From contig JAISKX010000184.1 of the NCBI GenBank assembly GCA_031260765.1, positions 1 to 16,398 of the forward strand: a stretch of 16,398 nt of DNA, written 5' to 3'. The notes under the pieces were generated by a model that made no database searches, had not been told where the DNA came from, and saw only the letters and a program-made list of their open reading frames with translations. Within the stretch, counting starts at the first letter, position 1, and each line of letters opens with the position of its first letter. Source of the DNA: Endomicrobium sp. (GTDB taxonomy: Bacteria; Elusimicrobiota; Endomicrobiia; Endomicrobiales; Endomicrobiaceae). Position numbers and translations under genes: made by a program. Positions 1 through 7,525 of this stretch are shown here, piece by piece.

Positions 1-227
1 TTTTGTTTGCCTATGGCAAACCTTCTATAAGACTATGGACTATTTGTCCTTGCTGTTTTGCGTTCTTTGCGTGGTCGTTGCCGTTGTCGTTATATTATTT
101 TGCGCCCTTTGCGAGAAAGCCGTTTGCTGTTATCGTTGCTAACAGAGCCTGTCATTCATGACATAACCCGCCCCTACGAACAATTTTTATCTTTTATGGA
201 AGGCGCGCATATAGCGCATCTCTGCTT
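1..227. other. Gene-free left edge with small palindromes
   Basis: I see no supportable gene here. The stretch holds a 7-bp inverted repeat (GTTTGCC/GGCAAAC, 5-21), a short palindrome GTCATTCATGAC (151-162), a partial family B tail (GCCCCTAC, 170-177) and a family C copy (202-223), which lies just beyond the stop codon of the alcohol dehydrogenase. A plus-strand open frame that begins near 58 runs antisense through the dehydrogenase gene and is best read as a shadow. Confidence 0.6.
202..223. repeat. Family C palindromic repeat, copy 1
   Basis: The 13-nt core GCGCATATAGCGC (205-217) and the following TCTCT are shared with a copy at 9535-9558. Here one arm is decayed: GCGCATC stands where the other copy has GCGCGTC. 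It sits 5 nt past the stop codon of the dehydrogenase, where it could form a weak 3' hairpin in that transcript. Confidence 0.6.
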
Positions 228-1394
228 TTATTTGTATGCCAATTTGAAAATTTCAATTATGTCTTTTTTGGCGAGTTTCTTGAAAGCGCCGATGTCGCCG
301 AAGGCTGTCGCTTTTTCAGCCATCATTTCAAAGTCTGACTCTTTGGCATTGATTTCTTTTAGGCTTGTGGGCAAACCTAAACTCTTAAAAAATGCTTCCG
401 TTTTGTCTATTGCTTTTAAGGCTACGGCTTCTTGGTCTCTTAAAGGGTAGTCTATGCCCCAAACCTCAACTGCAAATTGAACAAACATCCCTATATTTGT
501 CTTATAAACATATCTCATCCAAGCGGGAAAAATTATGGCAAGACCCGCGCCGTGCGCTATTCCATATACCGCGCTTAAAGAATGTTCCGTTTTGTGAGAG
601 CCCCAATCCTCTTGCCTGCTCATACCGAGCAAACCATTGTGAGCAAGAGTTCCAGCCCACATTATATTTGCCCAAGCATCGTAATTTTTGGGATTTTCAA
701 ACACTTTATGAGCATTGTTGATTATGGCTTTTAAAACGCCTTCGCAAAGTTTGTCCGCCACTTGAGAGTCGGGCGTATTTGTGAAATATCTCTCAAAAAT
801 GTGAGCCATCATATCGCAAATACCGTTTGCCCTCTGCTCAGGAGGCAAAGAAAAACAAAACTCCGGATTTAAAATGCTGAATTTTGCGCGCAAAGCGGGA
901 AAATTTATGCCGATTTTCATCACTGTTTCTTCATCTGTTAAAACTGAATTTGGGCTGCTCTCGCTGCCAGCTGCGGGGATTGTAAGAATGGTCGCTACGG
1001 GCAAAGCTTCTTGAACTTTCGCTTTGCCGAGATAAAAATCCCAAACATCGCCGCTATATTTTGCTCCCGCCGCTATAGCCTTAGAGCTGTCTATTACGCT
1101 GCCTCCGCCTACCGCTAAAACAAAATCTATGCCTTTTTCCTTTACGAGTTTAATGCCTTCTCTTGCCAATGACAATTTAGGATTGGGTTGGACGCCGCCG
1201 AGTTCTGTGTATTTGACGCCCGCTTTTTTTAAAGATTCTACAACTTCGTCATAAAGCCCGCTTTTTTTAATGCTGCCTCCTCCATAATGCAGCAAGATAT
1301 TGGAAGAGTATTGCTTAACATATTCGCCTACTTTTTTCTGTTCGTCTTTGCCGAAAATAATTCTTGTGGGACTACAATAGTCAAAATTGTTCAT
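228..1394 (-). CDS. Iron-containing (group III) alcohol dehydrogenase, YqhD/butanol dehydrogenase type
   Basis: 388-residue cytoplasmic NAD(P)H-dependent alcohol/aldehyde oxidoreductase. The dinucleotide-binding motif GGGSVID is at residues 96-102. The expected metal ligands are all present: D194 and H198 (in GICDMMAH), H267 (in GSHKTEH) and H281 (in GIAHG), the same numbering as I recall for E. coli YqhD. The length is normal for the family. The ATG at 1394 is preceded by GGAG with 6-nt spacing. It lies 180 nt downstream of dhaM on the same strand. That position suggests reduction or oxidation of a C3 (or related) alcohol/aldehyde linked to dihydroxyacetone metabolism, but this is inference. 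The family is promiscuous and the substrate, such as butanol, propanediol or glycerol, cannot be told from sequence. Tight palindromes between dhaM and this gene leave open whether they are co-transcribed. Confidence 0.9.
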   Translation of the reverse strand: MNNFDYCSPTRIIFGKDEQKKVGEYVKQYSSNILLHYGGGSIKKSGLYDEVVESLKKAGVKYTELGGVQPNPKLSLAREGIKLVKEKGIDFVLAVGGGSVIDSSKAIAAGAKYSGDVWDFYLGKAKVQEALPVATILTIPAAGSESSPNSVLTDEETVMKIGINFPALRAKFSILNPEFCFSLPPEQRANGICDMMAHIFERYFTNTPDSQVADKLCEGVLKAIINNAHKVFENPKNYDAWANIMWAGTLAHNGLLGMSRQEDWGSHKTEHSLSAVYGIAHGAGLAIIFPAWMRYVYKTNIGMFVQFAVEVWGIDYPLRDQEAVALKAIDKTEAFFKSLGLPTSLKEINAKESDFEMMAEKATAFGDIGAFKKLAKKDIIEIFKLAYK

Positions 1395-1410
1395 GTTATT
1401 CTCCTATGTT

Positions 1411-1439
1411 CCCCGCATTGCTTTGCAAGCAATACGGGG
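1411..1439 (-). other. Stem-loop just upstream of the dehydrogenase ribosome binding site
   Basis: The arms CCCCGCATTGCTT (1411-1423) and AAGCAATACGGGG (1427-1439) form a 13-bp stem with a 3-nt loop. The single mismatch becomes a G-U pair only in minus-strand RNA, so the hairpin is better paired in the dhaM-to-adh direction. It ends 6 nt before the GGAG of the dehydrogenase. No T-run follows it on the minus strand, so a processing or translational role fits better than termination. Confidence 0.5.
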
Positions 1440-1452
1440 TTATTAAAATCAT

Positions 1453-1471
1453 TAAACCCCTACGGGGTTTA
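1453..1471. repeat. Short perfect inverted repeat TAAACCCC-TAC-GGGGTTTA
   Basis: An 8-bp stem with a TAC loop, 13 nt from the neighbouring larger hairpin, in the dhaM-adh intercistronic gap. Its core CCCCTAC resembles the tail of family B repeats nearby. It is not followed by a T-run on either strand. Confidence 0.5.
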
Positions 1472-1564
1472 GTTGCAGCAATTATCTTGATTACGGCTCT
1501 CCTGCTTTTTGCTTTGGAATGGACGGATAGTATCAAAAAGAGGCGGGAAACACAAACAAGATGC

Positions 1565-1590
1565 GGGCGAATGATTATTCGCCCCTACAA
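1565..1590. repeat. Family B palindromic repeat overlapping the dhaM stop codon
   Basis: Palindrome GGGCGAATGATTATTCGCCC (1565-1584) followed by CTACAA, nearly identical to the reverse complement of the copy at 12482-12507. On the minus strand it encodes the last residues of DhaM (R-G-E) and the TAA stop at 1577-1575. The 3' end of dhaM has therefore been set by the element. Confidence 0.75.
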
Positions 1591-4061
1591 TTTGAAATTT
1601 CTCTTTTTACTTTTCCTATGCAGCTGGCGCTCATGCTTAGTTCGCGCACGCCGAGTTCAATTAGGGTTTTTGCCGCTTTTGTGTCGCCTGCGGCTTCTCC
1701 GCAAACGCTTACTGAAATTTTGTTGTTCTTAGCCGCATCAACTGTCATCTTAATCATCTTTAAAACCGAAGGTTGAAAAAAGCCCGTCAAATCAGCCAGA
1801 TTTTTGTTTCCCCTTTCAGCCGCCATACAATATTGAGTTAAATCATTTGTCCCTATGCTAAAAAAATCAACTTCTTTTGCCAATTCATCAGCCATCATCA
1901 CAGATGCGGGCGTTTCTATCATTATTCCAAATTTTATTTTATTGTAATCGGCAAATGTTTCTCCCTCTTTTTGTAACTGCCCGCAAGCCTTTTGAATCAT
2001 ATCTTTACAAAAATCAATTTCTTCTTTCGTATCAATCATAGGCGCCATTATTTTGATATTAAAACCATACCCCGCAATTAAAACGGCTTTTATGCTTTTT
2101 AGAAAGAAGTCGGGATATCTTTTATATAGTCTGACGCCTCTGACTCCCAAAAATGGATTGGATTCTTTGTCTTGATTTAAAAAAAGCAATGGTTTGTCCC
2201 CGCCGGCGTCAAATAATCGGACTGTAATCGGCTCGCTGTCAAAATTCTCAAATATCTCTTTGAGTTTTTCTTTTTGCTCTTTGATAGTGGGCTCATTGAC
2301 AGCGTCCAAAAACAAAAATTCCGTCCTCAATAATCCTATTCCTTGCGCGCCCGTTTTTTTTGCTTGGCGCGCGCTCAATAAATCTCCTGCATTGCCCCTA
2401 ATGATAATCTCTTGCCCGTCGGCATTAAACACGGTTTTCTTGCTAAACTCAAAATCAATCGCTTTTTCTTTTTCTATGTTTGAAATTCTATCTTTAACGG
2501 ACTTTATTTCTTCTTCGCTTGGGTTTGGTATGACCTTATTATTATCTCCATCAACAATAATAGTTATTCCATCTTCAAGAGCGGAACAATCAAAGCCCGC
2601 AATAAACGGTATAGCCAAACCTCTCGCCAAAATTCCCGCATGCGAAGACGCTCCGCCCTCCAAAGAAACAATGCCCGCAAGTCCTCCCATTCCAATCATA
2701 CTCGCCGCAATTTCCGGCGCGCCTAATATAATTTGAGAGTTTGCTTGGCGCTCGCCGCGCTCTCCGTCATTGCGGGCTTGACGACCAGAGTTAGACAAAA
2801 TTTCTACAACTTCATTCATTACCGACAAAATATCAACAGCCCGCTGTCCCAAATAGCCGCCGTCCGCTCTCATCTCGTCAGCCGCCGCTTTCATATTTTT
2901 ACTATATAAGTAAGCGGCGCAGACTTTCTCTTTTTTGATGCTATCGCAAATCTCGTTTATAATTTCTTCATCGTCTATAACTCCCAATAATCCTTCAAAA
3001 ATCTCAGCCTCGCTTTTATTATTCTTTAAAAGCAAGCCGGCTCTATTATTTTTATACTTTAATTTTACCTGCTCAATAGCGTCTTTAAATTTTGCAATCT
3101 CTTTTTCAATATCGTTTATGTTTTCTTTCAAAACGGCGTTTGCTGCTCCAACTTTTACTAATTTTCCTATTGCTATTCCGCCGACAATCGTAAGCAATTG
3201 TTTTTGTTTTTCTTGTTTTTCGTCTTTTGCGCATTTAACTTTAATTTCGCCAAAATTATTATCAACCAATGCTTTGACAATTTCTATCGCTTTTTGAGAT
3301 TCTTGTCCGCTTGCCTCAAACTCGGCAATATCGCCCAATACAAAATTTCCCGTCAAAAGTTTATTGACGCTTCTTGCCGAGACTCTTTTGTTTTTTGTTA
3401 CATTATATAGGTATGCGTCTGCTTGAATGCCTGACAAACTTTTAACCAAATCAGCGGCAGGTCTTGCATGCAAACCATTTTTCATCTCAATGGTGAATCT
3501 AAATGAAAGAACATTTTCTCTCTCTGCCCTGTCAGTTTTGGGTTGCTCTAAAAATCCGCCTTTGTCGTCATTGCGGGCTTGACCCGCAATCTCACTCATT
3601 GGCGGAGATTGCGGGTCAAGCCCGCAATGACGGGGAGCGTTATTGTTGTCTCCGATGTTTTCCTGTTTGCCGTCCAAACCGCAAAGAGCCTCTCTTTTAA
3701 CATCCAAAAGAGAGGCTCCTGTAGAAATCTGCACTGCCGCGCTGACCGCGCCTTCCACAAGCGGCGCGGAACAGAGCATAACTTTGTTTTTTTGATTTTC
3801 GTCTAAAAATTCCAATGCCGTCCTTGCGCTGATTACGGCGCTGCCCAAATCCATCAATATCAATACGCCGTCTTCGCTATATACTTCTTCAATGGCGGAC
3901 AAAACATCGGTGGCGTCCGTTCCCAATTCTTTAAATTCCTCTCCAACGCCGCCCGCAATTGCAATAGGCAGTCCTTTTCCGTCAGGACAAACCCCCATAG
4001 CCAATGTTCTTGCCTCTTGCGCCAATGCTCTGTTATGAGAAACTAAAACTAAACCAACCAT
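1575..4061 (-). CDS. dhaM: DhaM multiphosphoryl protein: EIIA-HPr-complete Enzyme I, phosphoryl donor to Dha kinase
   Basis: 828 residues. Residues 1-128 are the mannose-type EIIA domain of DhaM with the phosphorylatable H9 (VLVSHN). Residues 187-275 are HPr with H198 in NGLHARPA. Residues 285-828 are Enzyme I with the phospho-histidine H474 (GGASSHAGILARG), the PEP-binding barrel (GIGLLRTEF 575-582, RLFDAGGDK 615-623, GTNDLTQY 737-744) and the catalytic cysteine C787 (VCGEA). E. coli DhaM is about 470 residues and lacks the PEP-binding part; this one looks complete. It should carry phosphate from PEP to DhaL-ADP. Two palindromic repeats are translated in frame: residues 143-165 (linker between EIIA and HPr) and about 427-433 (within the Enzyme I N-terminal region). 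A third repeat sets the C-terminus. The start ATG has GGAGG 6-7 nt upstream. Confidence 0.93.
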   Translation of the reverse strand: MVGLVLVSHNRALAQEARTLAMGVCPDGKGLPIAIAGGVGEEFKELGTDATDVLSAIEEVYSEDGVLILMDLGSAVISARTALEFLDENQKNKVMLCSAPLVEGAVSAAVQISTGASLLDVKREALCGLDGKQENIGDNNNAPRHCGLDPQSPPMSEIAGQARNDDKGGFLEQPKTDRAERENVLSFRFTIEMKNGLHARPAADLVKSLSGIQADAYLYNVTKNKRVSARSVNKLLTGNFVLGDIAEFEASGQESQKAIEIVKALVDNNFGEIKVKCAKDEKQEKQKQLLTIVGGIAIGKLVKVGAANAVLKENINDIEKEIAKFKDAIEQVKLKYKNNRAGLLLKNNKSEAEIFEGLLGVIDDEEIINEICDSIKKEKVCAAYLYSKNMKAAADEMRADGGYLGQRAVDILSVMNEVVEILSNSGRQARNDGERGERQANSQIILGAPEIAASMIGMGGLAGIVSLEGGASSHAGILARGLAIPFIAGFDCSALEDGITIIVDGDNNKVIPNPSEEEIKSVKDRISNIEKEKAIDFEFSKKTVFNADGQEIIIRGNAGDLLSARQAKKTGAQGIGLLRTEFLFLDAVNEPTIKEQKEKLKEIFENFDSEPITVRLFDAGGDKPLLFLNQDKESNPFLGVRGVRLYKRYPDFFLKSIKAVLIAGYGFNIKIMAPMIDTKEEIDFCKDMIQKACGQLQKEGETFADYNKIKFGIMIETPASVMMADELAKEVDFFSIGTNDLTQYCMAAERGNKNLADLTGFFQPSVLKMIKMTVDAAKNNKISVSVCGEAAGDTKAAKTLIELGVRELSMSASCIGKVKREISNCRGE
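2765..2783. repeat. Family A palindromic repeat, short copy inside dhaM
   Basis: CGTCATTGCGGGCTTGACG, an arm of the family A element. On the minus strand it reads G-R-Q-A-R-N-D-G (around residues 426-433 of DhaM). The flanking Arg/Glu-rich codons (to about residue 440) look foreign to Enzyme I as well, so the original insertion was probably longer and has decayed. Confidence 0.7.
3566..3632. repeat. Family A palindromic repeat, full copy inside dhaM
   Basis: A perfect 28-bp inverted repeat (3566-3593 and 3605-3632) with an 11-nt spacer. Each arm is itself a hairpin, with ATTGCGGG and CCCGCAAT around CTTGA. Minus-strand translation gives RHCGLDPQS from one arm and EIAGQARND from the other, with no stop or frameshift. 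It lies between the EIIA and HPr domains, a tolerant linker. Peptides of this type are familiar from annotated genomes that carry palindromic elements. Confidence 0.9.
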
Positions 4062-4161
4062 GTTTATCCTCCTTTTTTTCTTCTATCTGATTTGTAGAGT
4101 AATAAATTTGCTGGTTTTTGTAAAGATAAGAAACCCGTGTTGTCTTTTCAAGATTTTTATG

Positions 4162-4190
4162 ATACTATCCGCGCCGTTCAAAAAAGACAA
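4162..4190 (-). promoter_or_regulatory. Candidate promoter for dhaM
   Basis: On the minus strand: -35 TTGTCT (4190-4185), a 17-nt spacer, and -10 TAGTAT (4167-4162), each 4/6 to the sigma-70 consensus. It would start transcription about 95 nt before the dhaM ATG. Two moderate boxes with ideal spacing in AT-rich DNA can arise by chance. Confidence 0.35.
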
Positions 4191-4280
4191 TACAGCAGGG
4201 GCAAATCGTTATGTTTGCTCTAATAATAAAAAGGATTTTTATCAATGATACATAGTAATTTTTTAATGATAGCAATCTCT

Positions 4281-4309
4281 TCTACAATGCCCTACAAGGC
4301 TGTTATAAT
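4281..4309 (+). promoter_or_regulatory. Candidate extended -10 promoter upstream of the dctPQM leader
   Basis: A perfect -10 TATAAT (4304-4309) preceded by TGT, making an extended -10, with TCTACA (4/6) at 4281-4286 after a 17-nt spacer. Transcription would begin near 4316, about 340 nt before dctP, and would meet the terminator at 4465-4500 first. Confidence 0.45.
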
Positions 4310-4464
4310 GCTTAAATCAATTTTCGCCCCTCCCCTCTCTCCTCCGAACTTAAAACGCATTGCAAAATCAAGCAGTTTTTCATTATGCCGCATAGCATTT
4401 CAAACAACAAAACAATATCTGTCTTTTCATTTTTATCAAATAAAATCATTCATACATTTAATAC

Positions 4465-4500
4465 AAAGCGCCCTTTGGCATTATGCTAAGAGCGCTTTTT
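4465..4500 (+). terminator. Intrinsic terminator in the dctP leader
   Basis: The stem AAAGCGC (4465-4471) pairs with GCGCTTT (4492-4498), with inner pairing of TTGGC and GCTAA, then a T-run (4496-4500). No gene recognisable upstream on this strand needs ending, so it is either an attenuator for dctPQM or the end of a roughly 185-nt small RNA. Confidence 0.6.
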
Positions 4501-4652
4501 ATATGCTTGCATACGGAAGCGCTAATTAGGCGGGTTTTGGGAATACCCGAAAGTATTTTCAAGTTCTGCCAACGAAGCATGTCAGTGTTTCCTTAAATGC
4601 GGCATTTGCGCAATAACCCTTCTTTATGAAGGGAAATATAAAAGGAGGTTGT

Positions 4653-5654
4653 ATGAAGAAAATTGTTTTGATGTGTTTGGCGGGGTTGTTTTGTTTAGTT
4701 AGTTTTACCGCCGTTGCCGGCGCAGCTAAGGCTGTGGAAATTTCTATTGGGTATGAAAATCATCCGGGCGAACCATTTGATTTAGCTATCCATAAATGGG
4801 CTGAGTTGATTGAGGCTAAATCAAAAGGGAGTATCAAAGTTAAGATTTATCCTTCAAGCCAATTAGGTTCTAAAAATGAAATTATGGATCAGATGCTTGC
4901 AGGTATGGGCGTGATTACGCTTGCAGACGGGGCGTTTTATGCAGACAGAGGAGTGGTTGATTTAGGCATCACTTTTGGACCGTATTTGTTTTCAACTTGG
5001 GAACAGGCTTGGACTTTGATAGCAAGCGATTGGTGGAAAAATCAATTGGGATTACTTGAAAAGAAAGGATTAAAAGTCGTCGGCGCTAATTGGATTTACG
5101 GCGACAGACATACTCTTTCTAAGAGACCGATTCGCACACCTGACGATTTTAATGGGTTAAAAATCCGCGTTCCAAATAATCTTATTCAAGTAAAAGGTAT
5201 GGAAGTAATGGGCGCAACGCCTACGCCTTTGCCGCTTGGAGAAGTTTATACCGCTTTGCAGACGGGAGTTGTGGACGCTGTAGAAAATCCGCTTCCTGTG
5301 CTTTATAACGGCAAGTTTCATGAAGTGGCAAAATATTTGACTTTGGACGCCCATATTAAGAATTTCACCACTCTCGTTATGGGAACAAAGTTCTTTAATT
5401 CGCTTACAAAAGAGCAACAGCAAATTTTGCTTGACACCTGCATTGAGGCTGGAAAATTTAATAATCAACTTCAACAAAAATTAGCGTCAGAAATGATTGC
5501 TAAATTTAAGGCTGAAGGCGTAACTGTAATTGAAGTTGATGTAAATAAGTTTAAAGCAAAGGCGCAAAAGTTTTATTCATTGCCGGATTTTACTTCTAAA
5601 TGGTCAAAGGGATTGTATCAGACTGTTGAGAAGGTAATGACTCCAAAGAAATAA
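4653..5654 (+). CDS. dctP: TRAP transporter periplasmic solute-binding protein (DctP/SBP family 7)
   Basis: 333-residue periplasmic receptor that captures the substrate and hands it to the DctQM membrane complex. Residues 1-27 are a Sec signal peptide (KK, a hydrophobic stretch, then AGAAKA before VEIS). The family signatures are IRVP at 171-174, whose arginine (R172) usually pairs with a substrate carboxylate, then MGATPTPLP (186-194) and ALQTGVVDAVENP (201-213). The start at 4653 is chosen over an upstream ATG (4626) because AAAGGAGG lies 5 nt before it and the signal peptide begins there. The gene heads a three-gene operon. Next to dihydroxyacetone kinase genes the ligand might be a C3-C4 hydroxy acid or related compound, but TRAP ligands are seldom predictable, so I leave it open. 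Confidence 0.93.
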   Translation: MKKIVLMCLAGLFCLVSFTAVAGAAKAVEISIGYENHPGEPFDLAIHKWAELIEAKSKGSIKVKIYPSSQLGSKNEIMDQMLAGMGVITLADGAFYADRGVVDLGITFGPYLFSTWEQAWTLIASDWWKNQLGLLEKKGLKVVGANWIYGDRHTLSKRPIRTPDDFNGLKIRVPNNLIQVKGMEVMGATPTPLPLGEVYTALQTGVVDAVENPLPVLYNGKFHEVAKYLTLDAHIKNFTTLVMGTKFFNSLTKEQQQILLDTCIEAGKFNNQLQQKLASEMIAKFKAEGVTVIEVDVNKFKAKAQKFYSLPDFTSKWSKGLYQTVEKVMTPKK

Positions 5655-5669
5655 TGTAAAGACAAAAAC

Positions 5670-5697
5670 CCGCCCTTGTTCAAACGGACAGGGGCGG
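5670..5697 (+). other. Intercistronic stem-loop between dctP and dctQ
   Basis: The arms CCGCCCTTGT (5670-5679) and ACAGGGGCGG (5688-5697) form a 10-bp stem with one G-U pair and an 8-nt loop. There is no T-run after it. GC-rich stem-loops after the binding-protein gene of a transport operon often protect the upstream mRNA and raise the binding protein above the membrane components; that role is inferred here. Confidence 0.5.
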
Positions 5698-5724
5698 CGT
5701 ATGCGCGCAAATTCGGGAGGGTTT

Positions 5725-6213
5725 ATGGGACTTTTAAAGAAAATTTTAGGTATAGATATTATGATTTCAGGGACGGCGATGATTGTTTTGATTGCTGTCA
5801 CTTTTTTTGCGGTGATTTTACGGTATTGTTTTAATAATTCTCTTATTTGGGGAGAAGAAATTCAGTTGATTTGTATTATTATTGTAGTGTTTTTCGGGGG
5901 CGCGGCGGGGTTTAGATTTTCAAGCCATGTCGCTATAGATTTTATCGTTGATAGATTGTCTTTAAAAAATCAAAGAATTGCTGAAATTGCAATAGCGGTA
6001 ATCTCATCTTTGATATTGATTTATTTCGGCATTCAAGGGTGGTTTTTGACTCATCAGATGTGGGTTACTGAAAGGACTACGGATATTTTACAGATACCTT
6101 ATTTTATACCCTATGCGTCCTTTCCTATCGGTTGTTTGATGATGACTATAAATTTAATAATTTCTGAGTATGAAAGACTTTTTAATATAGATGTCCAAAA
6201 GGGGGACAAATGA
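5725..6213 (+). CDS. dctQ: TRAP transporter small permease subunit
   Basis: 162-residue inner-membrane protein with four predicted membrane segments (about residues 12-33, 43-62, 84-105 and 122-145), the usual DctQ layout and length. The motif NSLIWGEEI before the second segment is typical of the family. It pairs with DctM to form the sodium- or proton-driven permease. The start at 5725 (GGGAGG close upstream) gives the normal family length; an in-frame ATG at 5701 would add 8 residues and cannot be excluded. Its TGA overlaps the dctM ATG by 4 nt (ATGA), which suggests translational coupling. Confidence 0.9.
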   Translation: MGLLKKILGIDIMISGTAMIVLIAVTFFAVILRYCFNNSLIWGEEIQLICIIIVVFFGGAAGFRFSSHVAIDFIVDRLSLKNQRIAEIAIAVISSLILIYFGIQGWFLTHQMWVTERTTDILQIPYFIPYASFPIGCLMMTINLIISEYERLFNIDVQKGDK

Positions 6214-7508
6214 GTTCTGCTATAGTTTTAATTATTGCCGTAGTTCTAATGCTTGTATTGCTTTTTATGAAGGTGCCGGTTTTTATCGCATTATTGACGA
6301 GTTCTGCCGTGTATTGCTTATTGACGCCTGCCGTTCCTTTGCAAATAATTGCTCAAAGGGTGGTGTCTGGTTTAGAAAATATTCCTTTGCTTGCCATACC
6401 TTTTTTTGTTTGCAGCGGGGTTGTGATGAATTATTCCGGAGTGACAAAAAGGGTGGTAAGATTTTGCGATGTTATTATCTCTAAATTGGGAGTGCCGGGC
6501 GGATTAGGGCAGGTGAGCGTTTTGACTGCGACTATGATGGGAGGATTATCGGGTTCTAATTTGGCTGATGCCGCAATGCAGGCAAAAATGCTTGTTCCAG
6601 AAATGGAAAAGAAAGGGTTTTCTAAAGAATTTTCTTCTGTTCTTACGGCAGTGGCGGCTATGATAACGCCTTTGATACCGCCGGGAATAGGTATGATAAT
6701 TTACGGTTCTATTTCTAATGTGTCTGTGGGCAAACTTTTTGTTTCAGGGATAGGGGTGGGATTATTGCTTTGTGTAACTTTAATGATTTTTGTTGCGGTG
6801 ATTTCAAAAAAGCGCGGCTATAAGAACGATACGGGCGTAGGAAAAGAAAAGGTCAATATGTTAAAAGCGTTCACAGACGCCGTGCCTTCTCTTTTACTTC
6901 CTATTGTGATTATAGGCGGGATTCGTTTTGGGGTATTTACGCCGACTGAGGCTGGAGCGATTGCGATTATTTATGCATTGATTTTAGCGGCGATTTATAA
7001 AGAGATGTCTTTTAGAGATTTCTTTAAGGCGATAAAAGAAACTTGTTTAACGACTGGGTCAATAATGTTAATTATCGGGGCGGCTTCGGCTTTTGCTTGG
7101 ATATTGACGCGCGAACAAATACCTCAAGCATTAGCGCAGTTCTTTGTCTCTTCAATTTCAAGCAAATATATGTTTTTGATTTTGGTTAATATATTCTTGC
7201 TTATTGTAGGAATGTTTGTTGAAGGCAATGCGAGTATGATAATCCTTGTTCCTTTGCTTGTTCCTATTGCAAGAGCGTTTGGGATACCGGACATTCAATT
7301 TGCAATGGTCTTTATTTTTAACAGCGCAATAGGCTGCATTACTCCGCCGGTGGGGACATTGATGCTTGTTGTCTGCGGAATAACTAAATGTAAGGTGGCG
7401 TCATTTATCAAAGAATCTCTAATTTTTTATATTTTACTTTTGATAGTTTTGATGCTGCTTACTTTTGTGCCGTTCTTATCTGAAGGAATTGTGAAGTTGG
7501 TTTATTAA
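6210..7508 (+). CDS. dctM: TRAP transporter large permease subunit
   Basis: 432-residue, very hydrophobic inner-membrane protein that forms the transport channel; the DctM family is normally about 425-440 residues. Recognisable blocks are GGLSGSNLADAAMQAKMLVP, the repeated helical hairpins with MITPLIPPGIGMIIYG in the first half, and the matching GCITPPVGTLMLVVCG near the C-terminus, consistent with the internal two-fold repeat of the family. The frame starts at the ATG overlapping the dctQ stop, with GGGGGA upstream. It converges on dhaL, and a strong hairpin between the two genes can end transcription. Confidence 0.93.
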   Translation: MSSAIVLIIAVVLMLVLLFMKVPVFIALLTSSAVYCLLTPAVPLQIIAQRVVSGLENIPLLAIPFFVCSGVVMNYSGVTKRVVRFCDVIISKLGVPGGLGQVSVLTATMMGGLSGSNLADAAMQAKMLVPEMEKKGFSKEFSSVLTAVAAMITPLIPPGIGMIIYGSISNVSVGKLFVSGIGVGLLLCVTLMIFVAVISKKRGYKNDTGVGKEKVNMLKAFTDAVPSLLLPIVIIGGIRFGVFTPTEAGAIAIIYALILAAIYKEMSFRDFFKAIKETCLTTGSIMLIIGAASAFAWILTREQIPQALAQFFVSSISSKYMFLILVNIFLLIVGMFVEGNASMIILVPLLVPIARAFGIPDIQFAMVFIFNSAIGCITPPVGTLMLVVCGITKCKVASFIKESLIFYILLLIVLMLLTFVPFLSEGIVKLVY

Positions 7509-7525
7509 AAGTAGAAGAGGGAAAA

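Larger units (their letters stand above)
4062..4652. other. Divergent intergenic region between dhaM and dctP
   Basis: 591 bp without a supportable gene. It holds a candidate minus-strand promoter for dhaM (4162-4190), a candidate extended -10 plus-strand promoter (4281-4309), an intrinsic terminator (4465-4500), a small hairpin CGGGT/ACCCG (4531-4549) and the dctP ribosome binding site. A 94-codon plus-strand open frame (4245-4529) runs straight through the terminator and has no ribosome binding site or recognisable motif, so I do not call it. Confidence 0.6.

Noticed and set aside
58..450. 130-codon plus-strand open frame at the left edge
   Set aside because: Most of it is antisense to the C-terminal part of the alcohol dehydrogenase gene. 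The composition is Leu/Arg/Ser-rich as in shadow frames, with no supporting start signal.
2194..2736. 180-codon plus-strand open frame inside dhaM
   Set aside because: It is antisense to the well-supported Enzyme I coding sequence and has the Ser/Pro/Ile-rich composition of a shadow frame.
4245..4529. 94-codon plus-strand open frame upstream of dctP
   Set aside because: It has no ribosome binding site or family signature, and it runs through an intrinsic terminator, so it is more likely a chance frame in the leader.
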